Part shown: in pieces, positions 1 to 9,397 of the stretch
How positions within the stretch are numbered: the stretch's first letter is position 1
Layout: the number at the start of each line of letters is the position of its first letter
Assembly (NCBI RefSeq): GCF_000737595.1
Contig: NZ_CP006271.1
Span: 2,480,001 to 2,544,000, forward strand
Direction: 5' to 3'
DNA length: 64,000 bases
Source of the DNA: Synechococcus sp. KORDI-52
Lineage (GTDB): Bacteria; Cyanobacteriota; Cyanobacteriia; PCC-6307; Cyanobiaceae
Made by a program: the position numbers and the translations under genes
The notes under the pieces: generated by a model
Databases searched by the model: none
Told to the model about the DNA's origin: nothing
The model's input: the letters and a program-made list of their open reading frames with translations, nothing else

Positions 1-587
1 TTCCCACGAAGGATCAGGACCACAGCCATGGGGACCATGCCGAGCATCCCGATCACCGCATGTTCGGTCTGGCCACATTTCTTGTGGCGGACGCCATGAC
101 CTTCGCCGGCTTCTTTGCCGCATACCTCACCTTCAAAGCGGTGAACCCCCTGCCTGATGGAGCCATCTACGAACTGGAGCTGCCCCTCCCCATCCTGAAC
201 ACCATTCTGCTTCTGGTGAGCAGTGCCACCTTCCACAGTGCCGGCCAGGCGATCCGACAGGACGACCACGGTCGCTGTCGACGCTGGCTGTTGATCACAG
301 CGTTCCTCGGCCTGGCCTTTCTGGTGAGTCAGATGGTGGAGTATTTCACGCTTCCCTTCGGCCTCACCGACAACCTCTACGCCAGCACCTTCTTCGCCGC
401 CACGGGATTTCACGGCCTCCACGTCACCCTCGGCGCCCTGATGATCTTGATCGTCTGGTGGCAGACGAGGCAGCCGCAGGGTCGTGTAACTGCAACCGAC
501 CACTTCCCTCTGGAAGCAGCTGAGTTGTATTGGCACTTCGTGGATGGGATCTGGGTGATTCTGTTTGTGATCCTTTATCTGCTCTGA
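1..587 (+). CDS. ctaE: Cytochrome c oxidase subunit III, 5' truncated by window edge
   Basis: This is the C-terminal part of subunit III of the aa3-type terminal oxidase, an integral membrane protein of the respiratory complex. The reading frame is open from base 3, with a His/Asp-rich stretch before the first internal Met at base 60, so the true start lies left of the window. The visible part holds several membrane helices, the motif GFHGLHVTLG and the C-terminal WHFVDGIWVILF motif, both hallmarks of the family. Subunits I and II are expected just upstream but cannot be seen. Confidence 0.93.
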   Translation, partial: PTKDQDHSHGDHAEHPDHRMFGLATFLVADAMTFAGFFAAYLTFKAVNPLPDGAIYELELPLPILNTILLLVSSATFHSAGQAIRQDDHGRCRRWLLITAFLGLAFLVSQMVEYFTLPFGLTDNLYASTFFAATGFHGLHVTLGALMILIVWWQTRQPQGRVTATDHFPLEAAELYWHFVDGIWVILFVILYLL

Positions 588-641
588 TCCCTTGCCTTGA
601 TTGGCGAGCGTGGTCAGAATTCAGTTGAATTAAATCTTGAA

Positions 642-1016
642 ATGCTGGTCGGCAAGGAACTGCTGGACAAGGCCAGGTCGCTCAGCAACCGACCGGAAGA
701 TGACATCGCCCGTGGCTGTGGCTACGTCGGTCCGAGCGGTCGTTTGCTGAAAAAGAGTTTTTATCGGGCCCTTGTGGAGGCCAAAGCAGCCGATCAAGGG
801 TGGCAACTGCCAACAAAAAGCAGCAGCAGCTCCTCCGGCGGCAGCCGGGGTCGCCAGGCCGAATTCCGAACCCGTGTGCATGGCAACGGCAACCTGCTAA
901 TCGGCCACGCCTACACCCGTCGGCTCGGCCTTGAACCTGGCCAGGAGTTCAAGATCGAGCTCCAGCGGGACTCCGGGATGATCGTTCTTCAGCAGATGGA
1001 TCAAGACCAGCCATGA
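642..1016 (+). CDS. cyAbrB-type transcriptional regulator
   Basis: The 124 aa protein matches the cyanobacterial AbrB-like (cyAbrB) group, DNA-binding regulators linked in other cyanobacteria to carbon/nitrogen balance. It has the typical N-terminal block (GKELLDKARSL, RGCGYVGPSGR) and a C-terminal AbrB-like segment (LGLEPGQEFKIEL, residues about 98-110), joined by a Ser/Gly-rich linker. A TTG at 597 would add 15 residues, but ATG 642 fits the family start. Its 3' end overlaps the convergent riboflavin synthase gene by 16 bases. Confidence 0.85.
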   Translation: MLVGKELLDKARSLSNRPEDDIARGCGYVGPSGRLLKKSFYRALVEAKAADQGWQLPTKSSSSSSGGSRGRQAEFRTRVHGNGNLLIGHAYTRRLGLEPGQEFKIELQRDSGMIVLQQMDQDQP

Positions 1017-1654
1017 GCAGCCAGCCAGATTGCTGAGAGATCCTCATCCTTGTTTCGGGCATCAGCAGCCGTAGCGTCCAGCAAACGCTCGGCGTAACGG
1101 GCCAGTTGATCGGCCTCCAGGTTCACGGTGTCCCCGACAGCCAGATGCCTCAGGGTCGTCGCCTCCCAGGTGTGGGGGATGACCGCGAGCCTGAACGTCG
1201 TTCCATCGGCTGAGCACTCGGCCACCGTGAGGCTGATCCCATCCACCGCGATACTGGCCTTCTCACAGACATAACGACCGAATCGGGCTTCCGACCAGCG
1301 GATCGACAGCGACCAGGAGTGGGGGAGGGTTTCCAGGTGAGTGATTTCACCGGTGGCATCCACATGACCGCTCACCAGATGACCACCCAGACGGTCGCTC
1401 AGCCGAAGCGCTGGCTCGAGGTTCACCGCTCCACCACGGTCCGCTTTGCGTCCCAACGTGGTGCGGCGCAGGGTTTCCTCGCTCACATCGGCGCGGAAGC
1501 CATCCGCCATCAGCTCTGCCGCCGTGAGGCAAACGCCATCCACGGCCACGCTGTCGCCCAGGGCCAGGGGAGCAAAGGGAGCACAGCCCCAAACAACCAC
1601 CGCGCCGGCGCGTCGCTCGATTCTTCCCACTGACTGCACCAGCCCCGTGAACAT
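1001..1654 (-). CDS. ribE: Riboflavin synthase, alpha chain
   Basis: This enzyme converts two 6,7-dimethyl-8-ribityllumazine molecules to riboflavin in the cytoplasm. The 217 aa protein begins with the diagnostic MFTGLVQ and has two lumazine-binding barrels: VDGVCLT and SDRLGGHLVSGHVD in the first half, and a second barrel with VDGISLTV. I chose the ATG at 1654 because MFTGLV is the near-invariant N-terminus; the frame is open upstream but that part is not conserved. It is transcribed against cyAbrB and divergently from the nuclease gene at 1704. Confidence 0.95.
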   Translation of the reverse strand: MFTGLVQSVGRIERRAGAVVVWGCAPFAPLALGDSVAVDGVCLTAAELMADGFRADVSEETLRRTTLGRKADRGGAVNLEPALRLSDRLGGHLVSGHVDATGEITHLETLPHSWSLSIRWSEARFGRYVCEKASIAVDGISLTVAECSADGTTFRLAVIPHTWEATTLRHLAVGDTVNLEADQLARYAERLLDATAADARNKDEDLSAIWLAAHGWS

Positions 1655-1703
1655 CGTTCGCAGCGACTCTCTGCCCATAATCGGATAGAGCTGCGCCGCC
1701 GAC

Positions 1704-2252
1704 ATGGTCAAAATGAGCGTCGCCGGAATCGCCCTCGATGCCGCCAGCCGCACACCCATGGTTCTGCTGCGGGATCCAAGTGGCCGACGTCAGGTCCCGA
1801 TCTGGATCGATCAGGCGCAAGCCCACAACATCATGGCCGGACTGCAGGGGGGGGCACCACCACGCCCCCTCAGCCATGACCTGATGGCAGCACTGTTGGT
1901 GGCTGGGGGGCTCGAACTGGAGCGTGTGATCGTCCACGCCATTGAAGACAGCACCTTTCATGCGGTCTTGAAACTGCGACCCGATCAGGACGAAGCCAAG
2001 TTGGCTGAAAACGAAGTGCTGGAACTGATCGAAGTGGATGCCCGACCCAGCGACGCCATTGCGCTGGCGATTCGCACAGGCAGCGGCATCTGGATGCTGG
2101 AAGAGGTGGTGGCGGAAGCCTCGATTCCGGTGGATGCGGAGGCGGACGCGGAAGATCAAAGTGCCTTCAGCCGTTTCGTCGACGACCTCAGCCCTGCGGC
2201 CTTGGTGCGCCATCTGCGCAACCAAGACAGCGAGGCGCCATCAGAGGAGTGA
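1704..2252 (+). CDS. Bifunctional nuclease (BFN) domain protein, DUF151
   Basis: The 182 aa protein has the DUF151/BFN fold along residues about 5-140: a strand-rich start with the motif RRQVPIWI, then RPLSHDLM and the conserved RPSDAIALAIR. Family members have been linked to DNase/RNase activity or stress response, but the cellular role in cyanobacteria is not settled. The acidic C-terminal tail (DAEADAEDQ) is typical. Its stop overlaps the GTG start of the next gene by four bases, so the two are probably co-translated. Confidence 0.85.
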   Translation: MVKMSVAGIALDAASRTPMVLLRDPSGRRQVPIWIDQAQAHNIMAGLQGGAPPRPLSHDLMAALLVAGGLELERVIVHAIEDSTFHAVLKLRPDQDEAKLAENEVLELIEVDARPSDAIALAIRTGSGIWMLEEVVAEASIPVDAEADAEDQSAFSRFVDDLSPAALVRHLRNQDSEAPSEE

Positions 2253-3370
2253 ACACCCGCGCCTTCGGCAGCGGCCGCCCCGTCAGCCTGTTCACCCTCG
2301 GCACGATGCGCGCCCTGAACTCAGCGGCCCAGATGGCCGAGGTGCTTGACGCGGCAGCGGAAGCTGGGATCAATCACCTGGAAACCGCCCCGGCCTACGG
2401 ACCTGCGGAACGTTTTCTAGGAGAGGCCCTTCGCCAGAACTGCCGGACCAGACCTGACCACTGGGTGATCACCAGCAAACTGCTGCCTGGGCTGAGCTTC
2501 GAGAAAGGACAACGCCGCCTTGATCAGATTCTGGAGCGGCTGGGCTGTCCACAGCTCGACAACCTCGCCATCCATGGCATCAACCGGGAGGAGCATCTGG
2601 ACTGGGCCCTGATGGGCGATGGGTCCAAGCTTCTGGACTGGGCCGTCAGCAGTGGCCGCATCAGCCAGGTGGGCTTCAGCAGCCATGGCAGCAACCCGCT
2701 GATCGATCGGGCGCTGCGCAGCCAGCGCTTCAGGTTCTGCAGCCTGCACCTGCATTGGCTGGATCCCCAGCGCCTGCCCCTAGCCCGTTGGGCACTGGAG
2801 CACGGCCTCGGTGTGATGGCAATCTCCCCTGCCGACAAAGGCGGTCGCCTGCAGGCCCCCAGCCCAACACTGGTGGAGGACTGCAGCCCTTTTACCCCCC
2901 TCGAGCTGGCCTACCGGTTCCTGCTGGCTCAGGGCATCAGCACCCTGACCGTTGGCGCCGCGGCTGCGGACGACCTGCAGCTCGCTGCGACGTTGGCGCA
3001 GGAGGATGGGCCCCTCAGCCAGGCCGAGCAACAGGCTCTGATCACGGCAGAAAGGCGGCAGCAGGAACGTCTCGGCCCGGAGCATTGCAAGCAGTGTCAG
3101 GCCTGCGTTCCCTGTCCGAACGAGGTGCCGATCCCCGAACTCCTGCGGCTGCGCAATCTGACCCTGGGCCATGGGCTCTCCGAATTTACGCAGGAGCGCT
3201 ACAACCTGATTGGCCGTGCCGGCCATTGGTGGGAAGAGCACGACGCCTCCGCCTGTGAACGCTGTGGGGAGTGCCTTCCCCGTTGCCCGCATCACTTGCC
3301 CATTCCTGATCTGCTGGGGGACACCCACCAACGCTTGAAGGCCTCACCCCGGCGGCGGCTCTGGAGCTGA
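2249..3370 (+). CDS. Aldo/keto reductase with C-terminal 4Fe-4S ferredoxin-like domain
   Basis: A TIM-barrel aldo/keto reductase (residues about 1-270; ETAPAYG near the N-terminus, then SKLLPG) carries a C-terminal ferredoxin-type region with two Cys clusters, CKQCQACVPC and CERCGECLPRC. This two-domain layout is known in cyanobacteria and suggests NADPH- or ferredoxin-linked reduction of an unknown carbonyl substrate. The GTG start overlaps the preceding stop. The 3' end overlaps the convergent solute-binding lipoprotein gene by 27 bases. The physiological substrate is not predictable. Confidence 0.85.
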   Translation: MNTRAFGSGRPVSLFTLGTMRALNSAAQMAEVLDAAAEAGINHLETAPAYGPAERFLGEALRQNCRTRPDHWVITSKLLPGLSFEKGQRRLDQILERLGCPQLDNLAIHGINREEHLDWALMGDGSKLLDWAVSSGRISQVGFSSHGSNPLIDRALRSQRFRFCSLHLHWLDPQRLPLARWALEHGLGVMAISPADKGGRLQAPSPTLVEDCSPFTPLELAYRFLLAQGISTLTVGAAAADDLQLAATLAQEDGPLSQAEQQALITAERRQQERLGPEHCKQCQACVPCPNEVPIPELLRLRNLTLGHGLSEFTQERYNLIGRAGHWWEEHDASACERCGECLPRCPHHLPIPDLLGDTHQRLKASPRRRLWS

Positions 3371-4357
3371 ATCACGCCAGCGATCTTTCAAGGCGCTCTG
3401 GTCGTAGGGCAACAGCGGTGGCAGGGACCAGCAGCGCGACCAGGTGTCTGCAGACGGAAACAACAGAGGACGCACGCGGGCCGAAAGGGCGTTCTGGTCC
3501 GCCGTCAACTGCGACGACGAGATGGGAGCCCGCCAACCCAACTGCGCCAGGCGGCGACGCAGGGGATCACGCCATCCCTGCTCGACCCAGCTGTGGGGCA
3601 CCGGCTCACGGCTGGCCTTCGGTCGGAGCAGAACGTTCCAGTGCAAGGGGGCACCGGAATCAGGCAGCACCGCCCGAAGTCGGGGATCCCGCCCCAGCAG
3701 AGCGATGCAGCGGCTCAGCGGAAGAACCACAACCTTGGCCTCACCCTTGAGGAGCCAGTTGGTGGCTTGACGGTCGTCATAGGTGAGGGCCTGGCGACGC
3801 AGCGCATGCAAAGCTTGGGCTCCACCCAGATGATCCGCCAGACTCATGACCAGACGGGGGCTGGCGGGCAGCACCACACGCCCTGCCATGGAGGAATCCA
3901 GCAACAAGGGCCACCCCTGCTGGGTCTTGGCGGGGTCATCCCGCAGCAGCATCACCCAGGGGCTGACGGCCAGCGGCAACACCCGATCCTGCAGGGCACC
4001 GAGGTTGGCCAGCAGAACCTTGGCCTGACCATCCAACTGGCTAAGGAGCAGTTCAGAGGCAATGGGCTGCAGAGCGCCTGCTGAATGCGCTTCAAGCCAC
4101 CCATCCCCCATCACCAACACATCGGCACGCGCCTGATCCTCCGGCGTCCAGTCCTGCTGAGCTGGAGCCAGCTTCAGGCGCCAGGGCTTGGGCAAGGCAT
4201 CAGCCCACGGTTTCGGCAAAACCCCAGCCGGGGCCAACAGGGTTGGTGCGGCTGTCGTCGAACGACAGCCGGCCAGCAGCACGGTTCCCGTCGCCCCGAT
4301 CATCTGGAGCACATGGCGCCGGCTTATTGGACCCACCCGCTCACTCCAGACATTCAT
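3344..4357 (-). CDS. Putative Tat-exported solute-binding lipoprotein
   Basis: The 337 aa protein begins with a twin-arginine signal (SRRHVLQMIGATG) ending in a lipobox (LLAGC), so it should be exported by Tat and lipid-anchored outside the plasma membrane. The rest resembles type-2 periplasmic binding proteins of the polyamine/iron class, but no clear ligand residues can be named. ATG 4357 is chosen because it puts the twin-Arg motif at residues 13-14; upstream sequence in frame is Cys/Ser-rich and unlikely. It is the last gene of the topA operon, 10 bases after the CobT-like gene. No permease or ATPase lies beside it. Confidence 0.7.
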   Translation of the reverse strand: MNVWSERVGPISRRHVLQMIGATGTVLLAGCRSTTAAPTLLAPAGVLPKPWADALPKPWRLKLAPAQQDWTPEDQARADVLVMGDGWLEAHSAGALQPIASELLLSQLDGQAKVLLANLGALQDRVLPLAVSPWVMLLRDDPAKTQQGWPLLLDSSMAGRVVLPASPRLVMSLADHLGGAQALHALRRQALTYDDRQATNWLLKGEAKVVVLPLSRCIALLGRDPRLRAVLPDSGAPLHWNVLLRPKASREPVPHSWVEQGWRDPLRRRLAQLGWRAPISSSQLTADQNALSARVRPLLFPSADTWSRCWSLPPLLPYDQSALKDRWRDSAPEPPPG

Positions 4358-4367
4358 GGAATTGACG

Positions 4368-5552
4368 TTACGGGGGGCTGAGCAGCTGCTCCAAGGCACG
4401 CTCACACTCCAGCACCAGGTCGGCACATGAGCATCCCCGCAGCTGGGCGAGCAGCAACAGAGCGCCGGCACCCACCCCCTCTTTCACATAGCCCCGTTCG
4501 TAGTCCCTTAACGGTTGATGAGCACTGCCGCGAAAGCGCACGCCACAGGCCAGGACGGAAAGCTCGGCAGCGATGTGGTGAGCGGTGGCATCCACAAGCC
4601 CACCAAAGGAGGACTGACTCGCGGCCGCCGCACCCTCCTCAGCAAGCCAGCTGGTGGTGCCGATCAGCACCTGGGCCGCTAGGCGATCCCGCTGTCTGGC
4701 GGAAAGGGCCTGCATTGCCAAGGCCAGAACAGCCAGCATCTGGCACCCGCCACCCAGCAACAGCGGTTGTCGCGACGACACAGCCCCCACCAACACCCCT
4801 GCAGTGAAGGCCTGAAAGGGGTCACCAACGGCAGCCAGGATCTGCTCAGCCGCCGGATGCTCCCCGAGGGACGCCCGCTGCAGCCCTTGGGTAACCAGCT
4901 CTTGCTTGAGCTGGTGGGGAGGGTGACGGGCACTGCCGCTGATCAGATGGGCCACCTCCATGCCGAAAGCCGTCAGGACGGCTTGAGCGGTTGTGGTTCC
5001 ACCTGGAACACATTCCGCCAGCACCAAGGGGCGTTGCAACCGCTGCCCCAGCAGCTCTCCCTGCCTCAACAAATACTGCACCCGCGGCAATGGCATCGCC
5101 GCACCACTGGACAGACAAGCCGAGGGGCCTTGATCCAGGGGCTCAATGTCCAGGTGGGGAAAATCGGGTTTCTGGGCCAAACCAAGGGCCACCACCTGCG
5201 GCATCAACTTCAAGCGTCGCGCCGCGACATGGCTAAGCAGGGCGGGGGAAACGCCAGCGGGCAGCGGCGGCAGGGGCCAACGGCGCTGCGCAGCCGGTCC
5301 ATGGATCAGAAGCTCTGCATCAGCCAGGGCCGTATAACGCCGCGAGGCGGCGGTGGAGCCAGCGGCGGAAATTCCTTCATGCTCCGCCGTCCGCGTGGCC
5401 GCCAACACCAGCAACAGATCCACCGGTTGATCGATGGAGGACCAGGGACGCAGTACCGCTGCGTCCAGAACGCTTGCATCGGGACGTCCCAGCTGCTGAC
5501 AACCCTCAGGCAACACCAAGGCTTCAGAGGGGGTCGAGGGCAACGAGTCCAT
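4368..5552 (-). CDS. CobT-like nicotinate-nucleotide phosphoribosyltransferase (archaeal/cyanobacterial type)
   Basis: The 394 aa protein resembles the archaeal/cyanobacterial subgroup of CobT-like proteins, with Gly-rich segments ECVPGGTTTAQAVL, LLGGGCQMLAV and a C-terminal KEGVGAGAL. Classical CobT activates the lower ligand base for cobalamin assembly using nicotinate mononucleotide. Marine Synechococcus are reported to make pseudocobalamin, whose lower ligand is adenine, so an adenine-type role is possible but is inference. Translation from ATG 5552 overlaps the upstream DUF2232 gene by 29 bases. Confidence 0.7.
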   Translation of the reverse strand: MDSLPSTPSEALVLPEGCQQLGRPDASVLDAAVLRPWSSIDQPVDLLLVLAATRTAEHEGISAAGSTAASRRYTALADAELLIHGPAAQRRWPLPPLPAGVSPALLSHVAARRLKLMPQVVALGLAQKPDFPHLDIEPLDQGPSACLSSGAAMPLPRVQYLLRQGELLGQRLQRPLVLAECVPGGTTTAQAVLTAFGMEVAHLISGSARHPPHQLKQELVTQGLQRASLGEHPAAEQILAAVGDPFQAFTAGVLVGAVSSRQPLLLGGGCQMLAVLALAMQALSARQRDRLAAQVLIGTTSWLAEEGAAAASQSSFGGLVDATAHHIAAELSVLACGVRFRGSAHQPLRDYERGYVKEGVGAGALLLLAQLRGCSCADLVLECERALEQLLSPP

Positions 5553-6177
5553 GCAGCAGCCGCGGGGGCTCAGGAATCGGTGATCGAAGACGAGGGAAAA
5601 TCCAGTACGCCAAGGCATGGAGGGAGAGGACGTAGATGACCTCCTGAACGACGACCAGCAGCAGCGCCATCAACTGAACCTGGGTGAGATCCGGTGTGAT
5701 CGGCAGATGCAGTACCGCGATCAAGCGGTCGAGCAGAGCGGAACCGGCCCGGGTGATCACGACCCAGAGGTTTTCTCCCACCAGCAACGAGAGCACGAGA
5801 ACTCGAACCAAAAACCCTGCTGTTCCAAGCAGGACCCCCCCCGACCAGCTCAGCCACCAGCTGAACCCTCGGCACCAGCTCCAGCCCAGCCACAGCGACA
5901 AGAGACCGTAGGGAAAGAGCAGCAGCGGCCCACGCAACGGACCCATCAGCGCCGTAAGCAGAAGCACGGAGAGCAACAGCCCCTCGACACCGGCACGGCT
6001 GCCACGCCGCAACTGCAGCAAGATCAGGGGAAGCGGAAGGGCCAGACGAAAGAGAGCACCACCCACCGGGAGGTAGTAGAGAGCCAACCAGATCAGACCC
6101 GTTGCTGCCGCGAGATACGCCCCTTCAACAAGCCTGAGAGCCTGCTGGCGACTCAACCGGGGGGTCACGTCAGTCAT
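5524..6177 (-). CDS. DUF2232 (YybS-like) membrane protein
   Basis: The 217 aa protein is very hydrophobic, with about six predicted membrane helices (for example ALLLLTALMGPLRGPLLLF-type stretches and a C-terminal VLSLHALAYWIF helix), and looks like cyanobacterial DUF2232 proteins. The function is unknown. The ATG at 6177 overlaps the stop of the upstream lipoprotein gene (ATGA), and the 3' end overlaps the CobT-like gene, so it is embedded in the topA operon. Confidence 0.75.
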   Translation of the reverse strand: MTDVTPRLSRQQALRLVEGAYLAAATGLIWLALYYLPVGGALFRLALPLPLILLQLRRGSRAGVEGLLLSVLLLTALMGPLRGPLLLFPYGLLSLWLGWSWCRGFSWWLSWSGGVLLGTAGFLVRVLVLSLLVGENLWVVITRAGSALLDRLIAVLHLPITPDLTQVQLMALLLVVVQEVIYVLSLHALAYWIFPRLRSPIPEPPRLLHGLVALDPL

Positions 6178-6587
6178 GGTTCGACCCGCTCAATCCGTTC
6201 CACCGCGAAACCAACATCAGCCTCACGCAAGGCGCGGGTGACGGCTTCAGCAGGAGCGGCAGGGTCGGCTCCGGCCAAACGGATGGTGATGCGATAAGGC
6301 TCCTGGGGCTGAGCTTGGGACGGCACTGGCCTCGTCGCTTGCTCCGGCACAGGCTCAAGGGCCTCCTCTGCCTCAGGCTTGGGAGCAGGCTTGGGTACCG
6401 GTTCTAAGGGACGCTCAGCCGTGGGGCTGGCGACTGGTGGGCTTGTCTTCACAGCCGGTATGGGCTCAGCTGCCTGGGCCGGCTTAGCTTCAGGCACCGC
6501 GAAGGATCGTTCCAACTGCTCGGCGACCGGTGTGCCGGCACAGGCCTGCAGGAGCCCCAAAGGCAGCAGCCAAAGCAGACGGGCCAT
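6174..6587 (-). CDS. Proline-rich putative lipoprotein
   Basis: The 137 aa protein starts with a short signal peptide ending in a lipobox (LLQAC, Cys16), followed by a Pro/Ala/Glu-rich spacer (residues about 30-95, repeated P-x-P-x-P) and a small C-terminal domain (RITIRLAGADPAAPAEAV) that may fold. It is not a family I can name. The ATG at 6587 shares one base with the topA stop codon (TGATG), and its own stop overlaps the next start, so it is translationally coupled on both sides. Confidence 0.7.
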   Translation of the reverse strand: MARLLWLLPLGLLQACAGTPVAEQLERSFAVPEAKPAQAAEPIPAVKTSPPVASPTAERPLEPVPKPAPKPEAEEALEPVPEQATRPVPSQAQPQEPYRITIRLAGADPAAPAEAVTRALREADVGFAVERIERVEP

Positions 6588-9286
6588 CAATTACCAGCCG
6601 GCTTGATCACCCGCACCGCACTGGCCCTGAGCCGACCGGTCTTGGTGGTGGCGGGGGTTTTCTTGGCGGCTGGTTTTTTGGCCGCTGGCTTCTTGGCCGC
6701 CGGTTTTTTCGCGGCGGTTTTGCGACCGCCCTTCTTCGATGCTGCCTTGGCGGCAAGCAGTTCAACTGCCTCCTCAAGGGTCACCTCGTCAGCGCCTTTG
6801 CCTTCCGGCAGCGAGGCATTCACCTTGCCCTGTTTGACGTACAGGCCGTAGGGACCGTCATAGACCTGAATGGTTTCATCACTGCCCTCTGGCTTACCGA
6901 GGTCCTTGAGGGCGGTGCGTCCACCTCGGCCGCGTTTGGGCATGGCCAGCAGCTCGAGGGCACGGCTCAACCCCACCGCCAGGACATCGTCATCCCCCTT
7001 GAGGGACCGGTAATCCTTCTCGCCCTTGCCTTTGTCCCAGACGACATAAGGACCAAAGCGGCCGAGACCCGCCTGAATGCGCCCACCATCGGGATGTTCT
7101 CCGAGAAGACGCGGCAAGCGGAGCAGTCCGAGCGCATCCTCCAGGGTGAGATCCTCCGGCTTCTGCCCCTTGGGCAGAGACGCGCGTTTGGGCTTGGGAT
7201 TCTCATCACTCACCTGGCCCCGCTGCACGTAGGGGCCGTACTGACCGAAGAGCAGGTATACCAAATCACCCGTTTCGGGATCCTCACCGATGGCTTCGGG
7301 GCCATCGGCCTTCTGTTTGAGGATCAGTTCGGCCTGCTCTTCATCCAGATCAGCCGGAGTGATCTCCCGGGGCAAGGTGGCCTTGATCAGCTCTTCCTCA
7401 CCGTCGTCGCTGACGCGTTTGGCCTCCAGATAGGCGCCAAAACGGCCGATGCGAACCACGGAGGACAAGCCCTCCAGATCGATAGTGCGGGATGCTCCGG
7501 GGTCAATGTCGCCTTCCCGCTGCTGCACCTGGGTTTCCAGGCCCTCTTCACCCTTGTAGAAGCCCTCCAGGTAAGGCAACCACTGCACCTTGCCGTGGGA
7601 AATTTCATCGAGGGTGTTCTCCATCCGGGCGGTGAAGCTGGTGTCCACCAGTTCGGGGAAGTGCTCCTCGAGCAGCGCCGTCACGGCAAAGGCGGTGAAG
7701 CTTGGGGTCAGGGCATTGCCCAGCAGCGTGGCGTAGCCTCGATCCACGATCGTTCCAATGATCGAGGCGTAGGTGGAGGGACGACCAATTCCCTCCTTTT
7801 CGAGCATCTTCACCAGTGATGCCTCGCTGAAACGTGCCGGCGGCTGGGTCTGATGGCCGAGGGGCTCGACAGTCTTCGGCTCGGGCGCATCGCCAACGCT
7901 CAACGCCGGCAACAACACTTCCTGACCCTCGAGGGCTGCATCGGGATCATCACTCCCCTCCACGTAGGCGCGGAAGAAACCGGGGAAGTCGATGCGCTTG
8001 CCACTGGCCCGGAAACTGGCCTCGCCTGAGCTGAGATCCACCGAGAGCATCGTGAGCCTGGCTTCCGCCATCTGGCTGGCCACGGTGCGCTTCCAGATCA
8101 GCTCATACACCGCCAGATCTCGCCCATCAAGACCGGTCTCACCGGGGGTTCGGAAGCTTTCACCCGACGGACGAATCGCTTCATGGGCCTCCTGGGCATT
8201 GCGGGCTTTGGTGCTGAACTGCCGCAGCCCTTTGCTCAGGTACTCCTTGCCGTAGAGGCTCTCCACGCAGCTGCGCGATGCATTGATCGCCTGATCCGAC
8301 AAGTGAACCGAGTCGGTCCGCATGTAGGTGATGAAACCGCGTTCGTAAAGCCCCTGGGCACAGCGCATGGTTTCCCGTGCTGAAAGCCGCAGCTTGCGAT
8401 TCGCCTCCTGTTGAAGGGTGCTGGTGGTGAAGGGGGGCACCGGCTTGCGCACAGTGGGCTTCTCCTCCACCGCATCCACAGTCCAGGCATTGGATCGCAC
8501 CGCTTCAGCCAACGCGTTGGCCTCGCTCTCGCTGAGCAGTCGCACGGCACTGCCCTTCTTCAGCCCACCGGTGCTCTCGTCGAAATCGTTTCCATTGGCG
8601 ATGCGCTGGCCACCCACATGGGTGAGCTTGGCCTCAAAGGCACTGCCCGACTGCTCGAGCTGAGCCTTAAGGTCCCAGTAACTGCCACTGCGGAAGGCGC
8701 GGCGGGCCCGTTCCCGTTGGACCAGGAGACGAACCGCAACGGACTGCACCCGCCCGGCGGAGAGTCCCCAAGCCACCTTTTTCCAGAGGAGGGGCGAGAG
8801 GGTGTACCCCACAAGGCGGTCCAAAATCCGCCGGGTTTCCTGGGCATGGACGAGCTCCATGTCCAGGTCTCGGGTCTGATCAAGGGCCTTGCCGATGGCC
8901 TCCTTGGTGATCTCGTGAAACACCATGCGCTTCACCGGCACCTTCGGCGCCAACAGCTGGAGCAGGTGCCAACTGATGCTTTCGCCTTCCCGGTCTTCGT
9001 CCGTAGCAAGCAGCAACTGATCCGCACCCTTGAGGGCGTCCTTGAGTTCGCGAACCGTCTTCTTCTTGTCCTTCGGGACCACGTACAGCGGCTCGAAATC
9101 CGCGTCGGTGTTCACACCGAGGTTGGCCCATTTCTGCCCCTTGGCCGATGCCGGAATCTCGCTGGCGTTGTTGGGGAGGTCGCGAACGTGCCCCATGGAG
9201 GCTTCAACTTTGAAACCCTTGGGGAGGAAGCCACGAATGGTCTTGGCCTTCGTGGGGCTCTCAACGATGACGAGGGTGTGCGCCAC
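6587..9286 (-). CDS. topA: DNA topoisomerase I with Lys/Ala-rich tail
   Basis: This type IA topoisomerase relaxes negative supercoils. It is 899 aa with an N-terminal TOPRIM domain ([11 protein letters not shown], residues 5-15; TDEDREGE, 95-102) and the catalytic Tyr321 in FITYMRTDS. Several C-terminal topo-repeat segments follow ([37 protein letters not shown]). The last 50 residues are histone-like, with four KKPAA-type repeats, likely for nonspecific DNA binding. The start is GTG at 9286. It heads a minus-strand operon of five overlapping or closely spaced genes and is divergent from ndhB. Confidence 0.96.
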   Translation of the reverse strand: MAHTLVIVESPTKAKTIRGFLPKGFKVEASMGHVRDLPNNASEIPASAKGQKWANLGVNTDADFEPLYVVPKDKKKTVRELKDALKGADQLLLATDEDREGESISWHLLQLLAPKVPVKRMVFHEITKEAIGKALDQTRDLDMELVHAQETRRILDRLVGYTLSPLLWKKVAWGLSAGRVQSVAVRLLVQRERARRAFRSGSYWDLKAQLEQSGSAFEAKLTHVGGQRIANGNDFDESTGGLKKGSAVRLLSESEANALAEAVRSNAWTVDAVEEKPTVRKPVPPFTTSTLQQEANRKLRLSARETMRCAQGLYERGFITYMRTDSVHLSDQAINASRSCVESLYGKEYLSKGLRQFSTKARNAQEAHEAIRPSGESFRTPGETGLDGRDLAVYELIWKRTVASQMAEARLTMLSVDLSSGEASFRASGKRIDFPGFFRAYVEGSDDPDAALEGQEVLLPALSVGDAPEPKTVEPLGHQTQPPARFSEASLVKMLEKEGIGRPSTYASIIGTIVDRGYATLLGNALTPSFTAFAVTALLEEHFPELVDTSFTARMENTLDEISHGKVQWLPYLEGFYKGEEGLETQVQQREGDIDPGASRTIDLEGLSSVVRIGRFGAYLEAKRVSDDGEEELIKATLPREITPADLDEEQAELILKQKADGPEAIGEDPETGDLVYLLFGQYGPYVQRGQVSDENPKPKRASLPKGQKPEDLTLEDALGLLRLPRLLGEHPDGGRIQAGLGRFGPYVVWDKGKGEKDYRSLKGDDDVLAVGLSRALELLAMPKRGRGGRTALKDLGKPEGSDETIQVYDGPYGLYVKQGKVNASLPEGKGADEVTLEEAVELLAAKAASKKGGRKTAAKKPAAKKPAAKKPAAKKTPATTKTGRLRASAVRVIKPAGN

Positions 9287-9397
9287 TAGCGGCAGATGAA
9301 CCGTTCCCCCTCTTTATCGCACTGAGCAGCGCTCTGCATGAGCGTCGGCGCGTCAGGCGCCGCTACAGTCGCCGCAGCGCAACGGTTCCAGGCTGCC

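Noticed and set aside
1347-2225. Long minus-strand frame of 292 codons
   Set aside because: It is a shadow across riboflavin synthase and the bifunctional nuclease genes, both strongly supported in other frames.
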